Assembly (NCBI GenBank): GCA_029706075.1
Contig: JAINUG010000039.1
Coordinates: 5,212,001-5,276,000 of the forward strand
From: Aldrovandia affinis
Lineage: Eukaryota > Chordata > Actinopteri > Notacanthiformes > Halosauridae
DNA: 64,000 nt
Reading direction: 5' to 3'
This document shows, one piece after another, positions 35,356-64,000 of the stretch (the stretch's first letter is position 1; the number at the start of each line of letters is the position of its first letter). Both the position numbers and the translations under genes were made by a program. A model generated the notes under the pieces. The model searched no databases. It was given only the letters and a program-made list of their open reading frames with translations, and had not been told where the DNA came from.

Positions 35356-64000
<28,645 letters not shown>

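Overview
The window looks like ray-finned fish (teleost-type) nuclear DNA. Short introns, dense Tc1-like and hAT-like elements, V-SINE tails of the HE1/DANA type, many CA/GA microsatellites and two exon-intron genes of vertebrate immune and kinase families all point that way. I ran no searches; family names come from recognising exon translations.

Two genes are present, both on the minus strand and both cut by the window edges. From 35356 to 63418 there are 23 coding exons of MAP4K4 (HGK/NIK, a Ste20-type GCK kinase). They run from the last kinase exon, through the coiled coil and variable linker, to the C-terminal citron-homology (CNH) domain and stop codon. All 23 exons join in phase, giving 3,430 coding bases. 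The 5' part, with most of the kinase domain, lies beyond position 64000. From 316 to 9963 there are nine coding exons of an interleukin-1 receptor family gene: signal peptide, three Ig domains, one membrane span and the start of the TIR domain. The rest of the TIR domain lies to the left of position 1. MAP4K4 followed by the IL-1 receptor cluster in the same orientation is also the human 2q order, so conserved synteny supports both calls.

Between the genes (about 10-34 kb) lies a nest of mobile elements. It includes hAT elements with 8-bp target duplications, a decayed Ty3/gypsy-like gag-pol split by a hAT foldback and a Tc1 element, two further Tc1-like copies (one split by a SINE-like insertion, one split by a TTAA-flanked MITE and an LTR-like insertion), and a pair of 753-bp direct repeats flanking a truncated LINE.

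The most unusual signals are in how repeats meet splice sites. One MAP4K4 linker exon ends in a six-copy, 51-bp coding minisatellite, and every unit carries a possible in-phase 5' splice site. The same exon is preceded by a roughly ten-copy GC-rich minisatellite that supplies its polypyrimidine tract. At the kinase exon, an 82-bp tandem duplication has copied an exon end with its splice donor. In the IL-1 receptor gene, one Ig exon has lost a recognisable AG acceptor where the conserved reading frame requires it.
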